From positions 1-64,000 of the forward strand of contig JASANE010024924.1 of NCBI GenBank assembly GCA_030248225.1: a stretch of DNA of 64,000 nucleotides. The letters run 5' to 3'. The notes under the pieces were generated by a model. That model worked only from the letters and a program-made list of their open reading frames with translations, had not been told where the DNA came from and made no database searches. Made by a program: the position numbers and the translations under genes. This DNA comes from Trileptium ribeirensis (lineage: Eukaryota; Nematoda; Enoplea; Enoplida; Thoracostomopsidae). Positions within the stretch are counted from its first letter, which is position 1. Each line of letters opens with the position of its first letter. Below are positions 48,341 through 63,166 of the stretch, piece by piece.

Positions 48341-51300
48341 CCCTTGATGCAATGCCTATATTTCAATTTCAACACCGCAAAAAATCATTTATTCACTCAT
48401 AAACCTGTTGATGTAACACTGGACTAGATCAATAACTTTAGATTGGATTTGTGACCTTTAAGAAAACTATACAGCTCACAATAGGTTTAGTTTTATGTTT
48501 CACTGGAAGCGAACATTCCTATTGTTCGTCCATGGGTACCACAGGGAAGTGCAAGCGGTAGAAACGAAGTTTTTCGCTTGAGAGTCTGATCCACCCTAAG
48601 CCTGAGGCCGAGCACCTCCGTCAGAATGATTTATGTCCCTCTGAACGAACAGACGTAGTATATGTATGATCTGCGCAGATCTGCATACAAGTGTTTAAGT
48701 CCTATACTATCCATAGTGTTTATTATTGCAAATATTGCATATTTCTTAGAACTAACTACTTTTAAAATCACTGCACCACATTGTTTAACAAACGTTATTA
48801 AATTGCCATCATTAGGATACTGTCTTCTTAACATTGAAGGCAACACTGTTTTGGGATTCAATAATTATTTTGATATTTTTACAAGTAAATGGACATGGAT
48901 GTTTTGATCTGCAAAATATTGCGGAGGCCTGCCCTCCCCGATCTCCCGAGTTGGGAATGCATTTACGCCTATGATTGTCATCACAGCTTATTAGACAAAG
49001 TAGTTATAATCTATACAATACGCTTAAATCCTTGCATTCATTAACACATTATAACGAGAAACACGAATGTGTCTTATTTTTGATATATCGCACGAGAAAA
49101 ATGCACAACCCGACATAACCGTGATATGATTGTGAGTTTTGGTTGACGACAAGTCCAGTGCACGTGTTGACACCTCATAAATTTCCGACACTAAATAATT
49201 TTAACCGCACAGAGTTGTGCAGTTCTGCATTTAAACATTAACCTACCGGTACTAAAGTATTTTTTGTCATTTACAAGATGAACACTGTATGCATCAGAGT
49301 CAATAATTCTTTCCTGGCTGCATCAAGTGTTTTCCAACTCCATCGGTAAATCCCTATAATTACGGTTTAACTGATGCACACCATCGCAGCTGTATTGTTT
49401 TGGAAAACGCAATCATAGCATTGAATCAATTGATCATGGCAATTTTGAAAACATAAATTGTTGTGATATCATTTCTGTTTTGTGTAAAAAAATCAGTCAC
49501 ATGCCCAAATCAAATCGAATCTAAAAACATTAATTTTCAACAGCTGAAACAATTTTAAATTAGCGTTTGTAATGACAAAAGAATCTAGCCCAGAACAACA
49601 CTATTAACACAAAACCAATAAAATATAAAAATGGGGCATGTAGCAAGCTAAACGACGACCATGCCACAAGAAACGCAAACCCTAAGCTATTAGTGCCAAA
49701 TGGCTACGTATTTTAACCTATTTTCCGGTTTCGTAAAATATATACAAACTAGACAAATATAAAGACACACAGTCACCTTAATTAACCGTACATGGTTCAC
49801 GTAGGCCAGTGAGTACATTGCAAAAAACAGTTAGAGACAGATGTGAAAACGGGATTCAGCGTTTTATGACGCTATTTAGGAAAATATATAAGCAACCACA
49901 ACAAAAACTACATGATAGTATCAGTCACTCAATACTGGAGCAGTGTATACTGATATAGAGCATGATATAAACAGCACTAAGGTGCGATTTTGTAGTCATT
50001 AAGTATATATTCAATAGGTGCCCATACGGGGTAGCTGAAATTCCTCGCCCACTGAAAGGATTAAATACACCCCTATTTAGCCCCAGTGCCCAAGAAAAAT
50101 TTCAAAAATTATGAGCAAAATTACAAAATTATGAAAAAAATATGAAAATGGAGAAAATTATGACAAAAATTAGAGAAAATGAACAAAAATTTTGGCTACC
50201 CCATGCCGCACCCTTTCCATCAACCCACCTTAAGCCTGTTTACCCTCCCCCGCGCCAAAGGAGCGCAGAAGATTTCAGCGATTATGAACAAAACTACAAA
50301 TATATGAGAAAAAATAGGAAAACAGTAGAAAATTATGTTAAAGAAAAAATTAGAGAAGATGAAAAAAATTTGATTAATCCGTACTGCAACCGGCCCATCA
50401 CTAGCCAAATGCTTCCTAGTACCCCCTCTGCTGACACCATGCATCAACACCCTCCTTAACCCCGACTGGAAGCCTATGACATATACATATATAGCATTGA
50501 GAGAGTTTAATCATTGATGCACAACCCAGTGGCTCAGCAAATTTGTGACCCTGAGATTTGGTCAATAGTTTGGCTAACACACACATAGGGTGACAGTGAC
50601 CCAGAGGCTCCGCAGTTTAAACCGTACATATGATTAATTAGAGTGAGATTTTTCTGTTGATTGTGTCCGACAAAGCTCTGTTATATGTACCAGAATAGTT
50701 CCAAACTGAAACATTGCATCAAAATTTACTAAATACTGCTACGTCTGTTAAAGCCAAGTTACATAATACTAGTATCTTGCATGGGAGGGTGAAACGGAGC
50801 GAATGTGATTCAATTTATAAGTTATCATTTTATGTAATCACCTGTACCAGCATGTATATGCCATCCCAAATTCTCTGGACACACTGAACCCATTGAAAAA
50901 TCTAAAACCTCACACATCGAACAGAACTGAAAACGCATGATGTATTCTTGCTGGTTTATAAATAAGCAACCCATCGTATTCAACATGCCGAAAAACAATA
51001 TATAGACTATTCCTGATACCCTGTTCCAAACTACTGAAGGCAGACTATATTCTGGTAATAGTGTTCGATGTCCATAAACACAATGAAAACCTTTGAAACG
51101 GCATGAAATAATCGTACTGGACTCCAGATAACCAAACCAGCACGCACTGCAGAAGGTGGACTATAATCTGGAAATCAGGTTCATTAACCCTAAACCTACA
51201 GGAAACTATGAAAAGGCATTAATTATATGTACTTGACCCTAGATAAGGAAATCACAGTATTCAGCGTGCAGGAAAACATGTGGGGTACCTCGATGTCAGT

Positions 51301-53730
51301 GTAGCATTGCCCAATGCTTACTTGTGATACCTTGGCAGAGATGGTACGGTATTTATCCACTGTCTGCAATGTCGGTGACCACTGAAAGTAATGCCACATG
51401 TTTAGTAAAAACGTATCATTGCAGCAAGTATTTCCACATTTTTGGGAAATAATAGAGGTTAAATTTAAACTCTGAGTTCAGTATATTCAAAACGGAATTC
51501 TATGCCGTAATTCCACTCATTACTGGCGCTAGAAAAATTCTGCAAATGCAGCAGGATAATACTATAGATAATGCAAAAATTTTGGCTGAAACAGTTTTAC
51601 TTTCTGAGCAGAAATTCGTAATTATAAGTAAATTTACATTAATGATATTGGCATCAAAATACCAGTGATTATTTTCATAAGTTGGAAGAAAAAAGTATCC
51701 TAAAACTATAGTATACGAAAGCACAGAGGCCGGGGTAAAGGATCGGCTGCTCGATGGAGACATATTATTTTGAAGTCAGAACAGAAACAATAACAAAATC
51801 TAAGCCGATTGCATCTTCAAAAAGTCTGCCTCTTCAATAGATAAATTTAATATCGAGTTTTATCGGAATGAATTCTTCGACATATATCTATTTCCATAAA
51901 ATCTTCCATACAATCTCAATTTCAAAATTACGAAATTATAGTATTAATTCTGCAACATTCGCCAACTAACTCTTCCGTTTTCCAATATTATAATAAAATT
52001 TTCCGAATTTACAAATTCTATAATTACCACCTATAGTGTGCTAGCAAAGTTATGTCAAACTTGTATTAGGAACAATGAAGCTAAACAAACATAACATTTT
52101 TGGAAAAAGCTTTCCATTATTAGAATCAGTCCATGCATTTATTAAAAAGTGTCCACGATTGCGATAAATTCCGAAGTTGTGTCGGTATAGCGTATACCGT
52201 CCAAACAACACGTTATAGCCAAGACTAGTATACAGAGGTGGTTTAGAAATACTAATAGTGGAACTGCTGCAAGATGGGTCCACTAAGATAGTTAAAATTA
52301 AAATCCGTTTTAAGTTGAGGGGTAAAAACGTATCACATTGTGAACTAGTTGAAGTTTTTTAAACCGGCCGATGCCAAATGTGCTTGACTCAAATGAATTT
52401 AGTGCCAAAGCACAATGGGTTCCCGAACAAAGTTGAAATTAAAATCCATTTTAATTTGAGAGGTAAAAACCAATAATCTTTTGAACGAGTCGATTTAAAT
52501 TGGCTTGCTCTGGCCGAAGTCGTGTTATATCGGCCGTTGGTAATTGTGCTTGGCTCAAATTAATTTGTCGTCAAAAATATTGTTTCAGATCTCACAGAAT
52601 GCAATGTTAACATATATATCAAGAAAATACAATACAGCCGTTCGTTATACGAGTAGTGCAACACGATTTATTTATTTATTTGTTAAGTAGAATTTGTTTT
52701 TTGTTAAGTGAGGTTCGTTCCATTCGTCCATGAGTAAAATAAGTAGTAAACCATATTCTGCACATCTTGTCGCAGTTTCCGCATAACCGGCGCAAACTTT
52801 TAAAGAAATGCCTTTCAGCACGTTGCTGTAGGTACAATCAAAATGTTAATGGTGTAAAGATGGACCCTCCCTCTGAGATATACTTGACATCCCATGCAGC
52901 TCAGCACATCAACCCATTCCCTCACGCGGAAGAAGACGCTCAGAAAACTTTATGAGCAACAACTTAAGGTACGACCGCTATCCGTCATCTCTTGTAAAAT
53001 CTTATGTGGAATCCACATCCATTGCTATGGAACAAGTGGCTAAGCCAATTTTATTCATTGCTAGCCCCGAAGTGGATATTTACAATGAGCCAATCTCAGT
53101 TTCACGGAATTTATTAGTTAGATATTAGACAACAAATTCAATACAAATGTAACGGAATAAACAAAATCCTATTTCCGGTTTATCAGCTATTGTATACGAA
53201 TATAAAACTTTTTAATTTAAAAAGCGATAAAATTTAGTTCAAATAATTTGGACGTGCGCGAACTTAAAATATCTAATTTTAGATTAAGTTGATGAAGTTC
53301 AGCAACGCAGTTTTTTACAAAATGACAAAATAGGACAGTCAGTGAGCGCAGGTAAAATTTATTTTCGCATTAGCAAATATGAATAAAATTACAAAATGAT
53401 GATTTGTGGAAAATTATTAGCAACAACCGGAGGGCATGTTAACACTGTTGCCTACTCCTGCCGCACTAACTCCACCCGCTGCGCCTCCACATGCAGGAAC
53501 AGTCGACCACCTCAGTCGGCGGAGCTTAGACACTTATGATATATGTCCCTGCCTGGTGATTGGCTAAATTAAGCAATATTAAATTTGTTTGCTGGAAGCA
53601 ACGCTCTCCGGAATATATGCGTCAACAAACTATTATACAGAGTGTCCCATGCGTAAACGCCCCAGCATTAAAGTGACATAGCACGCCAAAGGATAAACAT
53701 ATCTAAAAACGCTTTGGTATGCACCTACTC
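48341..53730. other. no gene recognised; decayed MITE family members
   Basis: AT-rich. Contains AATTATGA/AAAATTAC-type runs with CCCC-rich flanks at 50014-50480 and 53340-53535, and GGGAGGGCAGGCC near 48935, resembling the ends of the 29601-29983 element. Frames at 50142-50459, 51500-51763 and 52767-52955 show no motif. Confidence 0.4.
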
Positions 53731-53766
53731 TCATAAATAACTTAGGTTTTGATGAATAACGCTTAC

Positions 53767-53940
53767 CCTAAGTGAGAACATGGGCTCCTTCAAGATCAGT
53801 GCATTCTTCCAGTCCAAAACCTCATTGCATAATTCGGCAGGCTTTTCGAACCATGTGAGGCACCAGACGGGAGCGCTACTCCGATGTAGCATCTTCCAGG
53901 CACAGCAGGGTATGTAGTTTGCGTTTGTACATCTTCTCAT
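53767..53940 (-). pseudogene. possible exon or decayed coding fragment, unknown
   Basis: A locally GC-balanced minus-strand frame of about 58 codons (Cys- and Trp-containing, ends KEPMFSLR) runs into a donor-like G|GTAAGC. The adjacent 53944-54153 region has similar composition and is open on the plus strand. No family recognised; may be part of an old transposon. Confidence 0.25.
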
Positions 53941-54159
53941 TCAATGCTCCCCACAGAAAAAGTTAGGAGCATTTATATCATTAGAACGAGCAGGCCTCTC
54001 GACAGGAGCTCGGTGCCTCAGCCGCGGACTAGTAGATATCAGCTATCGCAGCATCACCAGATGACGTTGGTGAACTCCCTATTAGGGGCAAGTCAGCTTC
54101 GTAACATGTTAGATCGAGCCCTTTTTGTTGAAGCAAGTTTTATAATATGGTGACTGTGA

Positions 54160-57100
54160 AGGCTAATGCCGGGACCATTGTCGCACAACTTCATAGCTAT
54201 TTTGCTTAACTAAATACAACCTCACTTCAGTTATTCGATCACCTAAATTAAGTCCAATATCAGGCATTTTGTTATAGGTAAATATTTATTATATGTGCGG
54301 TTATAATTCCTCAAAATATGAGAGTTGTAGGTATATTACGTCAGTCTCAGCAACAGTTTGAAGCTTGGGCGTTGTACTTATGAAACACTGTATAGTTTAT
54401 AGCGCTTAGCAATGTTATAACTTCAACCAAATATTAACAATCATTTATAAGTGCTGGCAGCGGAAAAGTTACTTATAAAAATGAAACAAAAGTCCAACAA
54501 CTCGTCCTGGATACACATCGATGTCACATTAACTCGAGGAACGTAAAAATACAAAAGGATCAGTATTAGGGCGATAAAGAACAATTAGCAATGCCCAGGC
54601 AATCTAAAAATTCTTCGAATTACATAGGAGCTGAAACGATATGAAAGTCTAAACATGCGACTGTAATAGGAAAGATAATTGATTTATACAGCACCACGTA
54701 ACACTTAATATTTTACGACACTCAGTTAGTTACCTCCAATATATTTCCGTCTGGTTTTTAAGCGTGTGGTGAATTGAAGCTTATAAATGGAAAGTTATAG
54801 CCATTCAAGGTAAATTAATAGTATATATAAGTATAAAATAAAGCACTCGATCCAGTTCAGTTTAACAGATTGAAAATTTAATTATTGCGACAGCTGCATT
54901 TATAATAGCAGTATTTCGAGTCGCTAACCTAAGTAATTCTACGGCTTCCAGCCTCAAGCCAATTCTTATACCAGCTAACTGATAAGTTTAAATAAATATA
55001 CGTAATATAAATAATATGCATGCTTGTCAAACCATTAAGCTGGTTCAATATATTTTTCACGCATTAAATATACACCCAAATCACAAAATCTAACATATAT
55101 GAGACATGTTTAATTTAAATTTTAGCTATTATTTCGTCAATGGCAAAGCTTGACCATCGTCGGTTAACAGGTTTCTGTTCAGGTTCAGAGCCATTTTTGC
55201 ACTGTATTACAAATAAAACTAAAAACTATAATAAAATCAAATTGTCGCTTCGCAAAATTGGTAGAATTTTTTTGGATCGCCTAGTTTTGAGCGGAAGTCA
55301 AAAAAACCCTGATGGTTCACAAATTTAATTTTGAAAATTGAAGTTGGTTTCATATTGGATTTACAGAATCAGTTTAAGTATTTGAACATGCGCGTTTTAA
55401 ATATTGACAAGGAAAATGTTGTTTCGGAAACATATCGGCAAAGGAATGATGGCCATTTTAGAAGTGGTATCAAGGGCTTTTTATAGCATTCGTGCTATTA
55501 TTTTGCTAATCGTTACTCCCAATAGTAAACAAGTTTACTGGAACAACATTACTTGTAGGATCTTAAAAACTACACTGAACCAGGTTGTAGGCTAGTAACG
55601 GGCGGTGGAGTCGTGAAGTAGTACATGTATTTACCGCGGGTGTGATAAAAGCAAAATTAGATGCTGCGCTGAGACCTTTGAGACCAAAAATGAGAAATAT
55701 ACACAGCCCCAATTTCATTCGAGACCAAAAACAACTCCAATTTTACAGTTATGCTAAAGTAAACCCACGATCTCGTGGGCGAATTTGGCTGAATTTTGTA
55801 CAGTGCTCATAACCTCACACATTAGACCTATATATTTCTAATATTACACAACAACTCACAAGTCGCAATAAAGAAGAATTTTAGCGTGACTACATTTGAG
55901 ATTAAATTGATCATAAATATTATAGTTAGTAGACAAATTACCAGTTTAAAATCACGATTTATTAAAAATGCAAACACACATACATATACATATAATTATA
56001 TAGCCGCATTCTCGACTGGCATTCTCAGCTAAACTAGGCATAATGACAGATAAACGCTCGTGACATACTCAGTTTAAAAATTAATATTCTATTCGTATAT
56101 TCTATAAAGAAGACGCAATCAGGCCATTTACCAGCTAAATTGTTTTGCAATAAAACTTAATAACGTCGATGAATTACGATCACCAATTGGAGATGGCTTC
56201 TTTGGTGGCGATGTCAGCTGATGCTCAGAGAAAATATATTGGCGTTTTTATAGTATGTACTTAGGTTTTAAATTACTGTACTTTCAAAAAGACTTCATTA
56301 ATTTGGACACCTAAAGGTTATTCATGTAAGCAACGTGAACGAAAGCCTTACGTGAAAATGCAGGGCACGCAAGGCTTATTTACGTAGGATGAACTTCCTG
56401 TCAACCATTATTTCTGAATATTCGACGGCACATAACTTGATAAGATTGGTATTTCAAACAATAGTAGAGCTCTTTATTTTATTGTCAGATTTATTTTTCC
56501 TAACTAATCACGAGCTTGGTTGTCTCGAAACGAAACTACATCGTATATATTCTCGCAAAAATAGTCAAAATTTCTGGCTGTCTGAATTTGAAATTTCAAA
56601 TCTTAACTAAATATTACGCCTTTATTACATTGAAATAAAATTAACAGTTGCTACAACCAGATTCAAAAAATGCCGAATGAAGACATAATTTTTGTTATAC
56701 ACGTGTCAGGAATTCACTTGAAAAAAGGGCTTTATTCTTGGCAGTTATTAATTCTCTCAATTTGAGTGAAGGAATAAACAACGCAATATCCCTGAGTGAA
56801 GACGATTTTGATGACGGGGTAAGGCAGGAATAATTAAAAATTTTCCCCGTGTCCCCAATTTTAGCTCATAATTTTCCACATTTTCTTCAACATTCTATAA
56901 GCTTTTTGTAATTTTACTCGTAATTGCTAAATTTTTCCGTGCGCCTTTAGTGGGATGTTCGGAGCCTCAGAGGGGGTAAATATGAATTAAGGGGTTCTGG
57001 TTCTTAGAGGGGAAACCTTATAAGCACCCCGGTAACATGTGGTTTTTGATTATTTGCAATGGTAGCCTTAAACGAAAACAAATCGGTCAACGTTATGTGT

Positions 57101-58980
57101 CATAAGTCTAGTCCGGGCACTTATTGTCTTGTATTTTTCAACCGGGATTAAAATATGGATAATGAAACCGTAACCCATTACTACTCGAAGTAGAGCCAAG
57201 CTTAAATATATATTTATATTCATAAATCCCTATAAAAACAGGACATGTTATAAGTATATTTTTTTCAATTTATATATACGTTTCTATGTGTATATTTTTT
57301 GTGTGTATATGATATATATATTTGTTTTGATCCAAATAATTTCATATTTTGCTACAAAAAGACTCTACAACTGAAATCAAAATCACCGAATGCGACACTG
57401 CTGGGTATATTTTATAATTGCAATATTATAATGTTTGACAGTTCTGTCTCTGACACTTATATATTCAACAAAATGCAAAAACCTGCGCAAAGAAAAAAGG
57501 ACTACCAGCAATACTAGCTGATATGCGGGAGGCGATAATATTTTTATAAGTTTTTATACAAACCATTCAGATATCATATCATATAACTTTGACTGGAGAT
57601 AAGTCTTTTTTATTTTCTGCAACGGGTCGTTCCGTTTAAAACAACCCAATTGGACGGTCTCAAAAACCTTGAACAATGACAATGCTTATTTTCGTTGTTT
57701 GGACGTATGAATTCCGTAAGAATATAATATTTTTTGATATAAACCATGTCAGCTAGGTCGGGTTTTTTGGGACCCGGCTTACTCAGTTAGTCATTTGGGC
57801 TGGGCCGGACTTCGAGTGTGCTCTTCGGCATATCCGCCCCCTAGGCCAGGCAAGGCGTACGTCGATCCCATTTCGGCTGGACACGGGTGTACAATTTAGA
57901 CCATTTTAACCACCTTTAGCTTGAACGTAGCCAAAAGCAATAAAAAGCAACGGGGGCTTTGTATTCGTTACAAAGACTATTACCGGCTATCCTTCTTTTT
58001 TCTATAAACTTGTTGGTTTAGCAAAATGCGCAGTTTCCTAATTTAATGCACTAACGGTGCAACGGGAGTTAAGCAAATACAAGGATGATTGTACTGTTCA
58101 TGAATGAAATTTATTAAAATTAACGGTTTGTGGTAACATAATGTGTTCAACGGCCACGACACATTTTAAACGTAAAAATTTTCATTTCCTATAACTTAGA
58201 ACATTGTTCCTGTATACATTTTTTACAAATTCTTTATGTATTCAAACATCGTTGCGGGCTGATGCCTGAATCTGTGTCTCATCTTTGTTTAAATGACCGC
58301 CGTCAGTCCGAAATCAAGCCAAAATTTAGCGTTCAACTTTGATAAAAATTTATAAAGCGTTTTTAACAAATTTCAATCAAATAGACAAGTAAAATGAGTG
58401 ACGAAAGGATGTATAAAGAATTACATCTATTTTGCCTTTCACAAAATAACGCGCGGGTACGACCAACTAATTCCAACCAATCACGATACATATGGGTCCG
58501 AGTCTTTTTCGTGCTTGCGGGTCGTTCAAGGCTCCCTGTCCAGAGTACTCGTCTCAGAATCTGCGCGTTGTGTGTCCAGTGTCTCGTCTCAAGGATAACG
58601 CCCCGCACGGGGCAGGAATCCGTGTTCCAGCCAAAATCGAAGTTATATTGGCTACGTCAAGGCCCTGGCCGGCATTAGGCACCTCCATGGTTCTTCTCGT
58701 TGAAAATTCCATGATACGAAAGGAGCAGCAAGCAAGGATGCGAAAGACCAAATGCGGTAATCGAGATAGTTTATGACAAACCACAATAAAAAGTCTACTG
58801 TTGGTTTCTCAGAAAAAGGGAGAATGTTTTTTCTGACATTAAAATCCTAAATTTTTTCCAGTATTTATTGTTATCCATAATCCAACAGTTTTTAGTACGA
58901 TTTATCTTCTCATTTAAATATGAAAATCTTTTGCAGACAAAACGGCTAAGATGTAAAATTTTACCACGATATTTTGAATT
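54160..58980. other. no gene recognised
   Basis: AT-rich. A GC-richer patch at 57760-57900 (GGGACCCGGC, GGCTGGGCCGG) and one at 58490-58680 hold overlapping open frames on both strands without motifs. 56810-57010 has the CCCC/AATTTT pattern of the MITE family. Confidence 0.4.
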
Positions 58981-58989
58981 AGGTTTAGT

Positions 58990-60472
58990 ACCAGCGATTC
59001 CACTACATATAATAAATCTGAATTTTATGGGGGTTATGTGAAATTTTGAGATTGCTTGAATAAAATCGGTAATGCATATTTAACTGTAACTTCTACCTGC
59101 AAATCACCACTTTCATGAATTAAATTAGCTACAATAGTTTCCTTATCCATATGGATTTTCCTATATACTTCCATATTCAATAATTTAGAATCGTCAAAAC
59201 CAAGTTCTTTGGCTATTAGATGCAAGTAATATTGCTATATAATTGCAAAAAGTAGAACCAACACCAGGTCTATATTTGAAACATATAACAGGCTGTTTGC
59301 AATGATCCACTTGAGGTAACACATGACTCGGCCAGGTTGAACTAACCTCAGTTTTCTTATAAATAGGACCTAATTTGGCTAAGCCAAAGGCTCTATTATC
59401 ATATTCGATAAAAATGTGAACTCTTATTAAATATAAAATTAACTAATAAAATTATAATTACAAGAAAACTAATAAAATTATTTATTCTAATTTCATTTAT
59501 AAACTCAATAACATCTAACAAAACTAAGTCTATATATATTATCATCCCTAAGACCAAACAATCTATGTTCCAAATTACCTTTCAAGAAATTAAATAAGCA
59601 TTTAGTTTGGAGTTTATTTAACCCATAATGAGTTTCATTATATGCTTACGAGCTGCCAGTGAGTTAGTCGTCACAATCATTGCATTCTAAGAGATACACG
59701 ACATTTACTATCATCGATTACGATCAGCGATATATCCGCAGTACGAGCAAATAAACAATTATTATATGCCGATGAGAACAGTGGATCTTGGTCGTAATTT
59801 AAGCAAACCTGACTTTTCATACAGAGATTTGGAATTATAAGTAAGCTTGACTTGGTTCGAAATCATATGTGAAACTCGGAAGGTATTATAAGGAACGGTA
59901 GCTATGCAAAAGGAAAATCGCCAATATTCCGTTCAAGCACAACGTTTATTTTTACTTAAGTCTCGTATGTCTTTTAGGTAACGCAAAAGGCTCAGGCTTA
60001 GTAGGTACCAAGACCGGTATAACAAGCATTTCTCTTCCGTCATAAGTTACATTGGACGGGCAATCTATCTTTACATCAGCCATTTGCGAGCACAGATCAG
60101 CAAGCTCTTTACCAATCCCAATAATTTTTCATCTTCTGAGCAAAATATCAGGGAACTACAAAATCATTAATAATCTGTAATATATAGGCAAAATACAATT
60201 TTGTTTACCAAATCTGTTGCATCCAAAATTTAGTCCTGGAGCCAAGCTGCATGTAGCAATATATTCTAGACCAGCAAACCAGATCGGACAAATTTAGACT
60301 TCTTTGTCCTACATTTACACAGCGGGTGATCTGAAGTGCACCCCCCAGAGCTTTGAATTGTAGCACGCAGTAACACACAAGTAGTCACCATAATTATCAA
60401 TAGCAAACCGCGCCAAAATGAGTTAGGTACCTGAAGTTCGAAAATAACAATCTTGCAAAATAAAAATTTCAC
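58990..60472 (-). pseudogene. decayed coding locus, unidentified product
   Basis: Several minus-strand stretches look truly coding but lie in different frames, separated by stops. In order: a signal-like hydrophobic start then CTSDHPLCKC (60266-60472); CPIWFAGLEYIATC, followed by LNFGCNRFGKQNC (60171-60290); MADVKIDCPSNVTYDGREM with a Pro-rich end (59952-60124); YNNCLFARTADISL (near 59730-59800); NETHYGLNKLQTKC (near 59580-59640); and, at 59220-59405, a stretch starting DNRAFGLAKLGPIYKKTE and ending YRPGVGSTFCNYIA. The last is FDDSKLLNMEVYRK (59034-59225). The many cysteines suggest a secreted or surface protein. I do not recognise the family; an endogenous viral or retroelement envelope is only a possibility. 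Confidence 0.45.
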
Positions 60473-60479
60473 ATATCTC

Positions 60480-62479
60480 GTAAAGACAACTCAGCTCACA
60501 TGACGGTCAATTCACTCTTATATATAGCATGTGTAAACCCTAAAAACCAGACTAAAACAATTCTTCAGTATGCTTGAAAGCCGCACATCCGCAGCAGCAA
60601 ACATATATCTACCTAGGATAAACCCAATGCTTGAGATACGCGATTTTAAAATTAAAATAAGTCAAACCTAGTTTTTCAACTTGCCTGTGCCGCAGCCTAT
60701 ATGACATAATGTAGCCGTTCGAGATGCTCTGTATCTACTAAAGATATAAAATAGAGGTGACACTGACAACTCAGGCCATAAAAATACGTATATATTTTAT
60801 CTATACAGCTCTCCAACATAGCGATCTATTTTATTAAACTATAGAGTGCATAACATAACAATGCAAATTAACTAGCATCAGGATATAATTCTTTTAAGCT
60901 TAATCTTTTAGTAATCAGACTTGCCCAGGTAACATTAAGGAGCAATACATTATATCTGTATAAAAAAGAACAGCTTAGAGCTAGCCTCCGACTTACGCTT
61001 AGTGTACGTCTCATGTAAAGACCTAAACTTAGGCTATGGCTTTAATTTGATTCTTCTGAAATTAGGGAAATCGTAATCATTTAGATTCCCAAAGAAAGTA
61101 TCACGTCTCTGAGCATACGTTAGCCCAAGCATAGACAAGCAAGAAATTTGCAAATATATATATGTCCCTTAATGCCAAACAGTTGTCCCTTAATTGCCAA
61201 TTTTGTGTGTAAAATATGGTACCGAAGTTCATTGTCTAAGTTATCTTAAATACTGAGCAGATTTAAAAAATAAAAACGCTGCCTTGTTTGACACTGAATA
61301 TGCTACATTTTGATATAAATAACTTCTATAACGCCTGCAGCACTCGCTAGTGCGAAACGAACTTTTATGCAAATCTTTCCGCTGATTCATCAAAAATATC
61401 AAACTTTTACTTCCGCGCATTACATTAAGGCTAGCTAAGAAACTAAGCGGTAAAAAAACAAACAAAATACATATATAATACGAAAGAAATGATAACTGTT
61501 CAGGATATGTTCGATTTGACTCGCTATTGTTAAAGCCACGATCGAACTCCATACAAAAAGTTCCACCTTGTCCTTTAATACCAATGTATACTATATTATA
61601 TAATTCAAATATTAGATGACTACGATTTTACCGCACAATGGAGAATTTACGTCACTCACACGCCAGATTATATATAATATGCAAAAGTTTGAATAAATAC
61701 ATTATGTACTTTTATGAAAACATATTTTTCAATTGCTAGCTTTGTTGAAATTAATTTGTAGCTTTTCAATGCTGTAGCGCTGTTTTCATTACCACAACAT
61801 TCATTGAATTTTTATACGAGTTTTATGTCGCGTAATGAACATATTTTTATAGACAAAATACGCACAAAAGACATAAAATATACTACTTATGCAAACAGTA
61901 TGGCTTTAAAAGATGAGGAAAACTGTTTTGGGTGATATGTAGTATCATACTATATATATGCAGTTGGGACACTATTATAGCTTTTGTTTATCTACGAAGA
62001 ATTAAAAATTCTTTATTGCTCTGTACTGTGCTCGCTAGAAACGGCTGTCGGATTTGCAATTATATACTAACGAACATTGAGGACACACCGAACAGAATGT
62101 ATCATTCAATGTGCGAACTAAAATTTCAAAAGCGCGGTTGAAACTTCGAACAGATCGCAAACTACATAAAGTCGGACGTGTTTTGAACGAACTTGAATTT
62201 TTCAAAAGCAAATTTAACCGGTCGAGCCGACATCGAAGAACATGATTTCTGGCGAGTATTTGAACTCATCGTCTAAATCCTTTCATGCCCACTGCGGTGA
62301 AATTAACCCAACGCGCGTTCCGAGTTGTCGTGTTTACCGAGCTTGTCGTTTCCATGTGCGTTGTTATTCGCACGCGTTGTCATGTTCCTTATGGAATCGA
62401 GCAACAGCTCGCAGGTAGCGGCCGCGCCAACTAAACTTGTTGAGGTAACCAGGCAGCATATCGCGACGCACACCACGCG
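60480..62479. other. no gene recognised
   Basis: AT-rich. GTCCCTTAATTGCCA-type motifs (61165-61200) are shared with 17040-17300. Nothing else supported. Confidence 0.45.
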
Positions 62480-63166
62480 TGTGCTTTGTTTAAAGTTTGT
62501 GGCGGTTCCAGTATGACTCGATGTTCTACGTATGGTCCCCGTGTGCGGATCGACGAAATACAGTTGATGATTGACAGTTCGATGGTTTAAGCCAGGCGAG
62601 CTGATGTTATACGCAGCCCACTGATCGCTGTGCACGACTGACCCCGGACGAACAACCGCTTGGACAATTGGCAGCAGCGTTGACGCGTCTCAACTCTCGA
62701 CCACCTCCATGTGCCTCTCAGCCGGTGTGGCGCTAGTATCCACGATCCAAAGACCCATACCTCAGGCTGAGGACCACGACCACGGTGATGTTTGACCTTG
62801 TGCTCAAACTGACTTACGTCTATCTGCACGCCGGTACCAGGACCCCCAGCCGTATAGGATGTCGCCGACAATGCTGCGTGCAAGCTTCTCGCAAGAAGTT
62901 ATAGCCGGCGACCAAGGATTGCTTCGACACACCATGCAGTCGCTCCGAAGTATTTTCATATTCCCCTTCGGTCCACAGGTACAACCGCAGGACCCATTTT
63001 TGAAGAGCGGTGTGCGAACGTTTGAAGAACGAGTCACCGCTGATAGACCTGGTTGTTTTCGTGAAGAGCAGCCTTTGTTGGGGCACTTCAAGATGAAGTT
63101 GTCCTTCACTTTCTTGTACTCCGACCACGTCATTGGAGTATTGCAGTAGGGGTCAAAAGTCGTCAC
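62480..63166 (-). pseudogene. Merlin/IS1595-type DDE transposase pseudogene
   Basis: Minus-strand pieces in three frames join in order. 63166-62804: N-terminal part with a CX4-type Cys cluster and a MTWSEYKKVKDNF start region. 62883-62587: VQIDVSQFEHKVKHHRGR followed by VWVFG, the first catalytic Asp block. 62635-62540: MHSDQWAAY and VNHQLYFVDPHTG, the second Asp block. Then, in another frame, NIESYWNRHK at 62500-62526, the third catalytic Glu block. All three acidic residues are therefore present, but frameshifts and a stop separate them. Terminal inverted repeats and the 8-9 bp duplication typical of Merlin were not found. Confidence 0.88.

Noticed and set aside
58363..58784. Cluster of five overlapping frames on both strands
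   Set aside because: A GC-richer patch with few stops in any frame; none shows family motifs.
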